Source: Agrocybe praecox
Lineage: Eukaryota; Basidiomycota; Agaricomycetes; Agaricales; Agrocybaceae
Assembly (NCBI GenBank): GCA_964017145.1
Contig: OZ024851.1
Span: 930,001-994,000 of the forward strand
Length of the DNA: 64,000 nucleotides
Reading direction: 5' to 3'
This document shows positions 11,027-22,957 of this stretch, one piece after another. Positions within the stretch are counted from its first letter, which is position 1. Every line of letters starts with the position of its first letter. The notes beneath the pieces were generated by a model that worked only from the letters and a program-made list of their open reading frames with translations, searched no databases and was not told where the DNA came from. A program made the translations under genes and the position numbers.

Positions 11027-12062
11027 GGCAGTCGTAGGGAAGTTGCGGGCCCTGAACTGTTATAAGAAAGGAGGTAGAGGAAAACGGGCCAGCGTAGGAA
11101 GATAGAGGAAGAGTAAAATAGGTTGTGCGCTGGACGTATGGAATGAGCGAAGATGAAAGCCCCCGTCGTAGGCACAATAGCCACATGCCTGATGAGCTGG
11201 CACGTGACTCCCGCCTTTATTTGGCCACGCTTGATACCGGCCATATCAATCAACCGGGGTCCGGAACGGCGGCCATTGTTTTGCGAACTTTCATGTTACC
11301 CCCGAGTCCCAAGCCCTCGCCAGAGTATGTACCCATTCTAACTCATCTCACGTCCAAGGGAAAGATACAAGAAGTGCAGTTTTGAATCTCACTATACAAT
11401 ATACTGACACTGTAACGACAAATTCTAACACCATTCGGGATCATAACCAGATACCACGAATTATTCGCAGGACACGATATAACCTGGCATGTGCAAAATG
11501 TAAGTATACACTCAAATGTTTATGCACTCTTACCGCGCATTAACGAAATGCTAAGCGAGTTTGAGTGTGTATGATTGACCAACGTATGCACGGGACTTCC
11601 AGATATAGTCATTTTTGCCCATTTCGGATGGACACATGAACCGTGGGTCTCCCTTTAGCCTTCTAGCCGGGTGCGTCTATTTGACGCAGTTTAGTTGTCA
11701 CTATGAAGTATCAGATGGCTGAATTTTTTGGAGATTAGCCTGTCTTCGAGTGAAGTTTCTCTAAAAGCAGTTCCTCTGTGCTCAACTTCTTGGTCACTGG
11801 ACAACGTTGAAGGACTAAACCTATGTTTTCCAAATTGTCTCCCTATTCTACGTAAGTAAGATAGAATGATATTCTCACCATACTTCTCTCGCTTCAATTT
11901 CTCAGGTCTAACGTGATCAAGAAAGTACTAATAAATTGACAAATCCACTGCTGCCAGTGCCTACGTACGGCCCGCGTAACGATCGGCATCCAACAGTCAT
12001 AATACATACTATTGACTAAGAGCTCAGCATCAATCTCTAGTCTCGTGGTACCAGACTCCAAC
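11027..12062. other. Intergenic, no gene recognised
   Basis: Shared upstream region of the NIPA gene and 3' region of the secreted-peptide gene. Short ORFs show neither splice structure nor family motifs. Confidence 0.45.
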
Positions 12063-12558
12063 CTAGGACCACAAGTGGTTGCACTTGCGATAGCAACTCT
12101 GTCTGTTAGGGCCTTCGGCATGCGATGTATCGCAGGCGGAGTGGCACTCAGCTTTGCCACGCCTGTAGGGAAATTGAATCAATTTTCAAACAACGCTATA
12201 GACAGACAACCAACCTTTCGAGTCGCTTCACCTCGCGCTTAAGATTGGTAATCTGCCAGGCGGAATGCAGTGTAAGAACTGGAACGGTGTTCCCAATGCA
12301 ATACGATGGTGAGTACATACATCCTCCGATTGACGAGCGTAATACTCATGCTCGATACCGCGGACATCAAATTCATCATAGCCAAACTCTCTTGCCATGA
12401 GTTCGTCGACGTCGTGGTCTGAAATAAAAATAAAAATAGTAACTCAATGAATATTTGCCGTGCTGCTACGCACGCTGCGATCGAAAGACATACCCTTGTG
12501 CCAGGACAGATGCAACAGCGGCAAACAGAACAAGAAGGGTTGTAGCTGAGACTCTCAT
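12063..12558 (-). CDS. Small secreted protein with twin CX3C motif
   Basis: Four exons, complement of 12474-12558, 12321-12418, 12215-12252 and 12063-12162; phases agree and give 106 residues. Residues 1-21 are a clear signal peptide (MRVSATTLLVLFAAVASVLA then Q). Residues ~29-60 are acidic and aromatic (D/E/Y/F), ~61-74 are basic and coiled-coil-like (TNLKREVKRLERR). The C-terminus has C80-x3-C84-x12-C97-x3-C101, a twin CX3C pattern. In known proteins that spacing makes a helical hairpin with two disulfides. The product is probably exported; role unknown. Small cysteine-containing secreted proteins are common in basidiomycetes. No single exon is a long ORF, so simple ORF calling would miss it. 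Confidence 0.78.
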
Positions 12559-12663
12559 ATTATGGATTAAATAAAAGAGTAGAGTTGAATTAATGAGAAA
12601 ATGTGAAGTCGCACTGAATGTAAGTGAATTTGTGTTGGATAACAGGAAGACTACCCTCACCAG

Positions 12664-12671
12664 TATTTATA
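12664..12671 (-). promoter_or_regulatory. TATA box of the secreted-peptide gene
   Basis: TATAAATA on the minus strand, 106 bases upstream of the ATG at 12558. The position and perfect match support a core promoter element, suggesting a strong or regulated promoter. Confidence 0.55.
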
Positions 12672-12679
12672 CTAAATCT

Positions 12680-13198
12680 CGCTGTAGCTTCTCAAAGAAA
12701 ATAGGTCTCATATCTTCATGGACCGTGGAGCTCGACCAGCGGATAGACCCAAGTTACCACAATGACAATCTGGGCGTCCTGGAATTCCTTTGTCCTCGGG
12801 ATATTCCCTGAGCCGTAAACATGGAGCCGCGCACTCGAGCGTAGAGGCGACGTCCGCGTCAAGCTCGGATTCCTTAATGTATACGACCCCCGCGGGGCAG
12901 AGGCGGGCGCTGGCCCCACAATGCCTTGTATTTCGCTTTAAATTGTTATTTGGGAATTCAGTTCAATTCGTCCATACGAGTGTTTTAGTTGAGTTATAAA
13001 TGGTTTCAACAGGCATTAATTTGCACGGGGCTTAATAAATACCGCGTAACAGTAATCATACTAATTCTATCCACGACATAGCCTCACAGCTTGACTAATG
13101 GACCAAATTGGAGTACCACACGCAACTCAGATATTTCACAAAAGGCTGGGATGCCATACTGCATCACAGAAATGCCGAAACTATTTCTTGATACAAGC
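12680..13198. other. Intergenic, no gene recognised
   Basis: Upstream region of the secreted-peptide gene and 3' region of the membrane-protein gene. Nothing else supportable. Confidence 0.4.
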
Positions 13199-13998
13199 TT
13201 AGGCAGTCTTAACGTGATTAGCACCTCCTACCCCAACATAATACCTAGTCCGACCGACACCCAAAAACCACGCTGAGCTACATAGTTGATTCGCAAGACG
13301 ACATCAGTGTAAATTCGGTCGAAACCATTCCCAGACGTAACGCACCGAATCACCAAATTGACGATAATGAAGCTAATACTGCTGTGGGTCACAACGTTCC
13401 ACTTCCCGGGTGCGTATTTGAGTTCTTCTGGAAGACCGGTCCAGGTCGTGATCATACTGTGTTAGCACATTAGTACCTAGTTAGATTAGCTCAACATAAA
13501 TAAGCGCGCTTACTGGAGTGACTTGTAAAAACACATCAAGTAAGCATCACAATAGAAAAGGTAACATCCTATCGCGCCTAAGAACCACTCACATCAGCCA
13601 ACCCCAGTGCAACGAATCCATTCGCCAAAATGCGTTCCTGGGCTCTAGGATCATGTGGCAACGCCTCCCGCACGGCTCGGAAGACCAAGAAGAGGAGGAC
13701 CCCGAAAATTATATAACAGTTTGCTAGTTGTTTCATCGCCATATCAGTTCGTAGATCCAGTGCGACTAGAGGGTATTGTGCGTCTGCGGGCACGAGCTGG
13801 TGGTGGAACCATGCAGAGCCGGGGAAGATGTAGATCATGATGTATGGGATGAGCGTGGATGCTGGTTCGTTAATTTCATTGAGTATTTCCGCGACATTTA
13901 TGGGAGATGGACACAGTAGGAGATATCTCACCAGGTTCCCAGTACAAGAAGAGGAAGTGGTAGATGCCTGGAAGTGCGGGAAACCCGTTTTGCGCCAT
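13199..13998 (-). CDS. Four-TM fungal membrane protein (DUF7704-like)
   Basis: Five exons on the minus strand: 13998-13932, 13861-13593, 13521-13514, 13456-13346, 13277-13199. Exon 3 is only 8 bases, and all phases agree. The protein is 177 residues, starts MAQNGFPALPGIYHFLFLYWEP and contains about four hydrophobic helices. A WNVVTHSSISFIIVNLVIRSAWFLG block near the C-terminus fits my memory of the small fungal membrane family DUF7704, whose function is unknown; this assignment is from memory of family style. The single long ORF ending at 13228 reads through the last intron and gives the wrong C-terminus. Confidence 0.72.
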
Positions 13999-14085
13999 TA
14001 AAGATGTGCTACTAGTTGCGGTGGGATGGTGGTTGAGATTATGGTATGAAAACAGGTTGAAAATAAGAGAGACAAGATATCATGA

Positions 14086-14096
14086 ATATATATATA
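14086..14096 (-). promoter_or_regulatory. TATA-like element of the four-TM gene
   Basis: An alternating TA run on the minus strand about 90 bases upstream of the ATG at 13998. It is the only TATA-like sequence near this gene. Confidence 0.4.
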
Positions 14097-14099
14097 CAT

Positions 14100-15665
14100 T
14101 TTGCAGCATAGTGCTAGATGACGAGAGGACGACCTGTTGATTTATTGACCGTTCTGAAGGCTGCAGAAAGTGGTGCCATCTTCAATTTAGTGCAGAATTA
14201 CTGGTGTACAGAGTGCAACCTGATGGGATTAGTGGCTACTCAACTTTTGAAAAACATTGAAGTCTTCAACCGCTGACCGTATATAAAAGCGCCACCTAAT
14301 ACAAGCCATCCCTGATGGTTATTGTAAAAATAGATTTCTGTGAATGTGTATCACCTCGTGATCACTAGATTATTGATCCTCATGATACGACTCAGATCAT
14401 ACCAGAGACTCGGAAGATAGTACTAAGTCTGAAGACAGATCGACAAATCTACAACAAATTAAAACAATCTATATTGGTGTAAATGTGTAATAAAGTAGAA
14501 ATATGTATATATACGGAGAACAAGAGCAAGTCGAATGTTCGATGGGGATGGGGGTGTTTCAATAGAAGAAGACTACAAGAATAATATATGCAATGGGATG
14601 GAGGGGTGGATGGAATGGGAGTGTAACAGTACGTGTACGTGAGCATGCAAAGGAAAAACCAGGAAGAAAACAAGAAAAGAATACAGACGGTGATGATGAT
14701 GGGACGATGAGGGGGTGATGATAATAAATACAACAAGCAGTTATGGGGATGGTAGATAGGGAAAAAAGTCAAGGCGAGATAGCAACGAGCAGAGAGAAAA
14801 CGTGACAACAAGAGCGAGGCAAGAAAGACCAAAAGGTTAAAAGGAAAAAGAGGAAGGATAAGCTACAGTGCGATGGTTTAAGCAAGCAAGAAAGTCCGTT
14901 TAGTTTTGACGCCCGGCGATCCGATTGATGTTCAGCGCTTAGACGAATATAGGTGGGCATTGGGTAAGAGTATGGATCGTTCGTGTACGAGGATGGAAAG
15001 AAGGAATGGGAAAGGGAAAGGGGGACGCAAACGATGATGATGTTCAAGCCAGAATGTCAAAAAAACTGAGGGGAGATATAGAGAATGAGGGAGAAAGGTT
15101 CATAAACCCTATCTATAGGAAAGGATTAGTAAAAAATTAATCTTGATTGAGCTGGAGGGTTTCTTTGGTGTTGAATGTCGGCCAAAAAGGAGAAATTGTA
15201 AACAGTCCAGCGTGTCTCGAGCGGACACTTGTTGATGAACGTCGGTGGGTGGGTGGAGTTGAATATATTGAGCTTGAATGTCGAAGTGATCTTGAAGAAC
15301 TCATCACACAACACACTCAAAAAAGCAAAAAGAACGCGCTGGCCAAGTATCAGACTCATCACACCAGCGCATATTCCACTCGCGAAGAGCACTGAAATCA
15401 TCGCGCATGGGTTCGTCTCAGGCACAATCGCACATCCACTCGTTTCCGCGTCCGCCCTGGCCTCTTGCCACGCCGCTGCCACTCGACAACCACAACCACC
15501 GCCATCAACCTGGCTCCATCCAACTATAACAGAACAACGACAACAACACCATGACACCACCGTCACCACCACCACGACAGCACCACCACGACCACCACCA
15601 ACGATCCATCCATATGGGCATAGAAGCAAGCCAACGACACTGACGATGAGGAGAGGACGCCACAC
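14100..15665. other. Long spacer, low complexity
   Basis: No gene seen. Plus-strand purine-rich and CAC/ACC-rich tracts (notably 15520-15605) create long open frames in several phases. Much of 15000-15665 may be 3' UTR of the Hsp20-domain gene. Confidence 0.45.
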
Positions 15666-18600
15666 TCACTGCGCACGGGCAGAATCATGCCTAACAGGAG
15701 CACTGGCGGCAGCAGCAGAGCCCCTCCCCCCACTCGCCACCTCCAACGGAATTAACACACTCTCCGGCACCTCGTCCAATGGCGGCCCAAAGTCAACGTG
15801 CACATTGAGCACCCCATCGACAAACTCGAGACGCACATCAGATGCCTGGTATCATGTGAGGTGGGGCATGTGTAGTGGAGGTGCGTGTGCGTTTGTGTGC
15901 GTGCAAAGAAGAAAAAAGCGTTCAGAAAAAAAGACCAATAAGTGAATGGATTACGTTCGTTGTTTTCAAGAAAATGTTTCGGGGGATAAAAACCATGTTT
16001 TATATTTTGTTTTTCATTAAAATCAGATGTATTCCGAGGTTTGAAGGAATTTGATGTTGAGGTTCATGTTGAGGTCCAAGGTTGACGTTGAGGTTCGATG
16101 CACATTCGAATGTTGTCGAGAGAGGTCGATTTGCCGCACATAAATCGATTTGATTTTGCAGTGTAAAACAAACAAAACGGAAAAAACGAAGAGAAAAAAA
16201 AACACAGTCCAGTCAATTCAAACACTCACAGACGGATGATCGAGAGAGAAAGTCGAAAAAAAGGTCGAAGAAAGAGAACGCCAACAGCTTGCACATACGT
16301 CACAAAGGATAAAAGAACCCAAAGACTCACCGTAGTACTCATCGGGACCTGAAATCGACGTTCGGAAATCCCATATTGCCTTCCGCGAGAGCCAGTTGCA
16401 AAGAAATCTCCAGGGTCGCGTGGGTCGCGGATTTGACGGAACGCTCCTGGGGTTCTGACTGAGCCGGTAGCACTTGTAGTTGCTGGAATAACTTCCGCTG
16501 CTGGTACAGTCGAGGACTCTGTCGTAGTCGTGGGATTAGGCCCAGTGGAAGTCGACGCCTCCAAACTAGCAGCAGCATTCCCAACCACCCGAAACGCCAT
16601 CTCAGGAGACGACTCCTCCGCTTCTTGCATCAACATCATCTGTTGTTGCTGCGAGCTGGCTTTCTGCTTCCCTTTGGCTTTTGCTGACATCTGTTTTGTA
16701 GCCGTTGCTCCTGCTGCGGCTTTCTTCTTGCCTTTGGTGCTGGTGCTGGTATTGGTATTGGCGGCGGGATCCACCTCCATCGCGGTCTCTTCTTCTTCTT
16801 CCTCTACAGGAGCAGCTTCTGCAGGAACACCCGATGCCGATACTGACGCCGATGGTCCAGCACGCGGACTCGTCGCGCGAGGCGTCGTAGACCAATGCGA
16901 CTTGCCATCTTTCTTTTCTTCAGGCTGCGCTTGAGCTTGAGCTTGAGAATCAACAGTGACTTCTTTCTTCTCCCCTTCCATCGTGCCCTGCGCTCTCTCC
17001 TTTCCATCCGCCCTCGCAGCAGCAGAAGCAGCACCAGCCTCCGCACGCACGATCTTCATCCACTCCCATGCCTCTGAGCCAATTCCTACACCTTCTCCCT
17101 CTCCACCCTGCCCACCACCACCAACAATGACCCCCGAGCCACCCCCATCAACACCCCATGGCCACCTCTGTCCCCTTACGCACAAATACTTCATCCGGCT
17201 CCACCAACACGTCGTCAACCACACCTCTACGTCCGCAGCGCGCACGCCCGGCATGTCCATGTACATGTGTAGCGTGTGCGTTGCTGCGACGAAGTGCCAG
17301 TCTGTGGGGATTGGCAGGATTTTGGCGGGGAGACGACGACTATTGGTTGTTGAACTTGAAGCCGTAGGAGCAGAGGGAGGAGGAGCGGAAGTGTTCTCGG
17401 TCCCTTGAGCTTGAGCTTCGGGCCTTGAGGAGGAAGATGTTTGCGTGTGTGCCACGGGACGCTGGTATGGGTGGTGTCGAGGAGATTGGGATTGAGCTTG
17501 TTGTTGTTGCTGAGATAGGGTTTGTCCCGGTGCCTGTGCTTGAGCGACCGAGACCGAAGCTGGAGCTCGAGAACTAGACGCGCGTCTGATCACACGCGCC
17601 TGAGCCTGTTGCTGCGGTTGAGGTTGAGGTTGGGATGAGCCTGTGGGATAAGGCGGCGGATACATCGGCTTGACGTTCCTCGATGTGGCCGGTTTTCTAG
17701 TCGTCGTCGCCGCAGGTGTAGGAGTCGGAGCGATGGCCTCCACTTCCGACTGCTCGTCAGCACTTGCTAATTCGATCGTTTGCGGATATGCCGCTGCAGA
17801 TGAGGCTGGTTGACCCCGTTGAATTTGGATGGGAGAAACTTGGGACGGTGGGACACTGTATAAAATAGAAAGAAGACGATGTTTAGCACGGAAAAAACAA
17901 CATTCCATCTGTTAAACAAAAAACAATCTGCATACCTTTCTGGCTCCCCAATCGGAACGCTCGAAGTACTCGCCTCCGGGAGAGCAGCAGGCTCCTCCGA
18001 GAACCTCACGCTCTGACCTCTTTTCTTTCTCTCTTTCCCAGCAGCAGCAGCAGTGCTCCTCGTCGATCGTCCAGTATTACTCGTAACACTAGAAGTCCTC
18101 GTAAGCCCACTCCGCGTCGTTACACCCACAGTAGTAACATCTTCAGCAACGACCTGAGCCAAAGGGGAGGGCTGTGCGCGCGTACCACGCGTAGAAGTCG
18201 TAGTAGCATAGGGATGCGCCGCCGCTCTAGCTTGCGAGCGCGCAGCTGTGCCCGGACCGGACGCGACAGCGGGATGAAGAGGGGCAGCGGTGTTCGACCC
18301 GCGCCGCGCTCTCCCAGCCGTACCGCCACTCCTGGATCCTCCAGCACCAACGAGAGCAGCGGTGGTGGACGGACCCCGATTGGAAGGACGTGATGTCCGA
18401 GATACACCCGCGCCCGACGGTTTAGCGCCCGTGGTCGCAGCGGCTATCATCGATGAGTCCGTGTTGCCTAGTGGGTCAGCGGGAGTAGTTGGAGAATGAA
18501 ACATAGCCGCGGAAGCGGGTCGGCTTGGCGCAGGCATCGAAGACGGTTGAGGCGGAGCCATGGGTATAGGACCTCCCATGAAGGAAGGCAAATTGGCCTG

Positions 18601-19329
18601 GTACTGCGGATGAAAACGCTGTTGTTGCTGTTGGGGTAATTGTTGTTGAGTATACTGCTGTGGTGAGTAATGTTGCTGTGGATGTTGATACTGTGGTTGG
18701 AACTGTTGTTGCTGCTGCTCAAAATGCTGCATCAACTCGCTCTGCTGATATTGCTGAAGGACCTGAGAATCAAACTCTTCAGTTGCAAGAGGATCATACT
18801 GCTGCTGCTCTTGGTGGTATATCTGTTGAAGTTGTTGATGAAGAGCTTGCTGTTGACTATCCATATCCACATGTTGAAGCTGAGGAGGTTGCTGCGAACG
18901 CGAACGCGTCTGTATCACACGAGACTGACTGGGCACCATAACGTGATGAGATTGAGACGACTCCTCAAACTCCTCCGGGGCCTCTGCAATCGTACCCAAG
19001 TCAAACTGAGTATGGTGAAAGGCCGCCGTCGGCGTGATAGGTGTATGCATAGGCGTATTATGCGCCGAAGTCCCAGTAGCAGTATGAATAGAGATCGCAG
19101 GACTCTGGAGAGCAGACCCTTGCGCTAAATGATGGTGAAGGTCATGAGGAGAATGTATTGCGTCTAGGTGCTGCTGCTCCCACTCTGTTGCTTGCAGGGC
19201 GAAATCGGGATTTTGCAGTGGTGACAAACGTTGCTGTTGAGGCTCACTGGTGCTTGCACTGTTGGTGGCATACGCATTGGACATCTCACTGAACTGGCCA
19301 TCTTGGCCATAATGAGGGGGAAAGGACAT
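15666..19329 (-). CDS. Q-rich protein with an interrupted Hsp20/alpha-crystallin domain
   Basis: Three exons: 19329-17936, 17855-16331, 15845-15666; phases agree, 1032 residues. Residues 1-460 are low complexity, with long glutamine-rich runs (~155-250) and S/T/A-rich basic parts. Residues ~650-697 (DWHFVAATHTLHMYMDMPG, VEVWL, YLCVRGQR) match the first strands of the alpha-crystallin fold. Residues ~963-1007 (RRFQVPMSTT, DVRLEFVDGVLNVHV, VLIPLEV) match the last strands, including the dGVL signature. Between them lie ~260 residues rich in G, A, Q, E and K with basic patches. Hsp20 proteins are ATP-independent chaperones. The poly-Q N-terminus suggests condensate or transcription-related roles, which is inference. 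The second intron (485 bases) is unusually long here. Confidence 0.75.
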
Positions 19330-20660
19330 AATCTATAGGCAGATGGTTAGGGGAAAGGAAACGACATGATGGGTGGAGGAAGAGAAGGTTTATATAGCGC
19401 AACGCGGTGTCATGACTCCTACCAGATAACACAGCCGCGGTTCCAATGTCCGTGTCGGTTAACCCAAATAAGGAAAACAATGCGCAAAGAACAATGGACA
19501 TGAGGCATCAAATCCGCCAATCAGAGACCGCCATCATTCCCGCCCTGCTTTCGGGGTCCATTTGTCGGTATCACGTGGAGCTAATTAGCTATATTTGGTT
19601 AATTCCCCGAGTAAGATTAGCACCGTGTTGCGATTAGTTTTTTGTGCAAATTTTAGTGTGGGTCTCAATACGTAAGTGTATAATAGGTATCGAAGCAACA
19701 GCAACTAACGAGATAACAACAAAAAAAAAAGTAGAACATTAGCAGAACATTGGTAGAACAAGACTTTATTATCCTCACTCACATCACGGAACAGTCAGGA
19801 CCCCGAAACAGATACACCCACGTTTCCCATGCCCGACGATCTAGCCCCAGTCTCTCATGATGACCGAGCTTTCGCCCCGTGTAAAGAGGACCCCGAGACC
19901 CTAATCCCGCCCCCGCTCCCACTGACCGACGCTTCCAATTTCCACGGCCCTGTTCCCCTGCATCCGTTCCTAACCACGTGCGCAGGTTCTCTTCGGCTCC
20001 TGACATAGTACACATACTTAAGTACTTAAGTCTTACATACAACAATGCATCGGGGGAGATTATCTCGTGTCATCGCTAATATCTCTCGACGCTAGAAATT
20101 CCACAATTCCACACCATCATGATATCGCGACTCCCCAAGTCCCGAATCGATAACCCCAACGTCAACACCATTGTTTAAAGGCTTTCTCCGCCGTGGGATA
20201 TATGATCATAACGTATTCGTCTTTCAAGTTCCATAGCATTCCATAGAACAAGTGCACAACCATCATTCCGAGTTCCGATAACACAAACACCACTTTTTTT
20301 CTCCGCCGTATCAGTGTTGCTGAGGTATTTTGATATCATAGCGCGGTGCACGAGGTATTATATTCAGCAGAAATAAAATACTTGAGAAACACATTGGAGC
20401 TGGAAGAGAGTGAGACGCAGAAACTAATATTACGCATCGTAGTATAGTATATATGTAGAGTAGCAGGGTGAAAAAAAGAGAATATCTCAAAGAAAACAAA
20501 CATCCGAAATTAGTAGTAGAATATGTTATGCAATTAGCGGAAGAGATAGAAGCAAAAAAAACATCATAATCGAGTCGCAAACGAGAAAAAGAATGCGAAA
20601 AATATCTTTTCAACCATCAACGACCCACTCAAGTTTCAAGTATTCAATCTCATGACCCAA
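19330..20660. other. Intergenic, no gene recognised
   Basis: Upstream region of the Hsp20-domain gene and 3' flank of the coiled-coil gene. No splice-supported frames or RNA genes seen. Confidence 0.45.
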
Positions 20661-22957
20661 TCAAGAGTCAACTTCGTCTTCCTCCTCCTCTCGTAAGATG
20701 GAAGACGGCGAGGTTGAAGAGGGATTCATACTCCCCGCTCTGCTCCTCCCACCACTCAATGTGCCCGTCTCCGCAACTCTTGCACCAACAGGGACACTCC
20801 TCGCCTCATTAACACTTCCTCTCCTACTCCCCGACACACCAGCAACAGATCCTCGCCGGCTCTCAATCGGACTAATCGACTCGCTTCTCTCATTCCCACT
20901 ACCACCTCCAAACGCATTAAACGCGCTCACACTCGGACTACCAAAGCTCGAGCTCAGCGAAGGGGGCGGTACGGAGGGGTACGACAGCCCTCTCTGCGGG
21001 ACACCATATGCGCCTAGCCCAATACCCCCCATCACCATCCCGCCCATGCCTACGCCGCCGCCGACGCCCCCATTGGCGTGCATCGCGTTGTGCTGGGCAT
21101 GCGTCGCGTGCATCCCCATCATCATCATTCCCAACGAGCCAGAGCTCGGCGGACTCGTCACGTCTGTCTCGACGCTCACGTAGCTCGCAGGGTTTCCTCC
21201 ATCATCTTGCCCTCTACTGCTCCCGCCCAATGCACCCCCCGCGCCGCTGCGAAGCACAGAGGACGTCACAGGCGACGAGTCCGAAAACGGATAGAGCAAC
21301 GAAGCAGAGGAGACGGATGAAGGCGTCGATGGGGCCGGTGAGAGCACCGTGTTGTTGTGATGGTTAATATGATTATTGTTTCCTAAGTTTCTCCCAGTGG
21401 TGGTGGTGGTGGTACTAGCACCTGCAGGCCGTCGTCGTCCTCGACCCAATATCGACGACCTCATCGGGTCATCCTCATCATCATCATCATCCAAATCTCC
21501 ATCTACATCATCTACATCAACCCCATGGAACGGTTCGTCCCTATCCTCATCAACCAACAGCCTATGCCGTATCTGCGACGGCGGTCGGGGAATAGGCATG
21601 CTCATGCTCCCCGTAACAGGAGTCGTATGGATTTGAGGATGTCCATATGTATGATGCCCATTGGCCACGGACGTAGATGCAGATTGCTGATAATACCCAG
21701 AGGGCCCACCAGCGTCGCGCACGAATCGCGGTTTGTATGCCATCGCCATACTATTACTGCTCGTAGTCACGCTATTCATTGATATCCCTGGAGTGGGCGA
21801 GGGCGGATCGCGTTCCCGCTCTTTCCCATTCCTCGTCCTTACATGTGTAGGATGCTCGAATGGATCGCGGTCTGAAGGTGTGAGTCCTATCAGATTATCC
21901 ACGGGCAGACCGAGCTAAACGTTGCATTAGGATTCCGAAATAAAAAATAGAAGTCAATCACTGACCTTTCTCTTAACCCCAATCAACTCCTCCCTATAAA
22001 CCTCATTCAACCTCCTCACCCTCCCAAACTCGCGCTCCATATCCACCAACTTGGTCCTCAACTGCTCGTTCTCCCTTCTCAGCGCATCCATCGCCAGCGT
22101 CGTACTCGGATCGTCTTGCGCCGTACCTGTACGATGCTGATGCTGATGCTGCTTCACACTCGTCGAATCAGTCAACGGCGTAGCCACCGCACTAGGAGTC
22201 AACGCAACCGATGTCGTATCATCCAACACTGTCGTCGTCCGAGTACCACTCGCAACCCTTGCCAACCCATTCGTCGGCCTCTTGACTGTATTATGACCAG
22301 GCACCGTTCGATTCCTCCCAATCGCCTTCTTGCCTTTTGGTCTAGCCCCATCCTGCTCGCTAGAACTCGTCCCACTCCTTCCTTTTCCTTTGCCCTTTCC
22401 CTTACTACTACTCCCACTGCTCCTACTATGATTCTCCTCCCTATCCCTATCCAACCTCTCTCTCTCTTCCAACTTCTCTTCCAACTCCCCATTCGCCTTC
22501 CTCAACGCACCCAGTTCTCTCAAGAGCTTATTCACATGGCTCTCCGACTCGGCCTCGAGCGCGTTTTCGAGGTCGATCTTGTCTTCTCGTAGCTGTAAAT
22601 CAAAGCAAAAAAATAAAATGAGAGTTAGTATACATACATAGACGGCTATGAAATACATAGATTATGATAATGATAGAATGATGAAAACCAACGAACCTGT
22701 TCAAGTTTCTTCGATAATACATTAACAATCCTCTCTTCCTCCGCCTCGTATGCATTGATTAGTTCCTCCTCATGTTTTCGCGGGTCTTTATCTCTCCTGG
22801 CCCATTTTCTTTCCCCATTCCCCATCCTCCTCCTGCTACTCGGCCCATCTTCACCAAGATCATCATCAAACATCCCGAAACCAGTGGCTGTGGACGAGAA
22901 CCTCCCCACTGGCGAAGCATACATCGACGAAGACGACGATGATTGGGAGAGTGTCAT
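20661..22957 (-). CDS. CCDC6-like coiled-coil protein
   Basis: Three exons: 22957-22697, 22592-21966, 21914-20661, all joined in phase 0, giving 713 residues. Residues ~65-125 form a long coiled coil with the CCDC6/DUF2046 pattern: a repeat in which AYEAEEERIVNVLSKKLEQ is followed by LREDKIDLENALEAESESHVNKL. A second coiled coil lies at ~255-295 (LRRENEQLRTKLVDMEREF). Linkers are G/K/S-rich, and the C-terminal ~400 residues are low complexity with an acidic DDDDDEDD patch and an RRGSV-type phosphosite pair near the end. Human CCDC6 is a nuclear and cytosolic phosphoprotein of checkpoint and transcription control. Fungal relatives are poorly studied, so the role here is unknown. Confidence 0.78.

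Noticed and set aside
14449..15047. Overlapping minus-strand frames of 92-127 codons
   Set aside because: L/S/Y/H-rich translations of plus-strand purine-rich sequence; no introns, motifs or plausible start context.
15229..15945. 238-codon plus-strand open frame
   Set aside because: It is antisense to the last Hsp20-gene exon and is composed of CAC/ACC-rich low complexity; no splice or domain evidence.
16530..17408. Plus-strand frames of 134-150 codons
   Set aside because: Antisense shadows of the A/E/K/Q-rich part of the Hsp20-domain gene exon 2.
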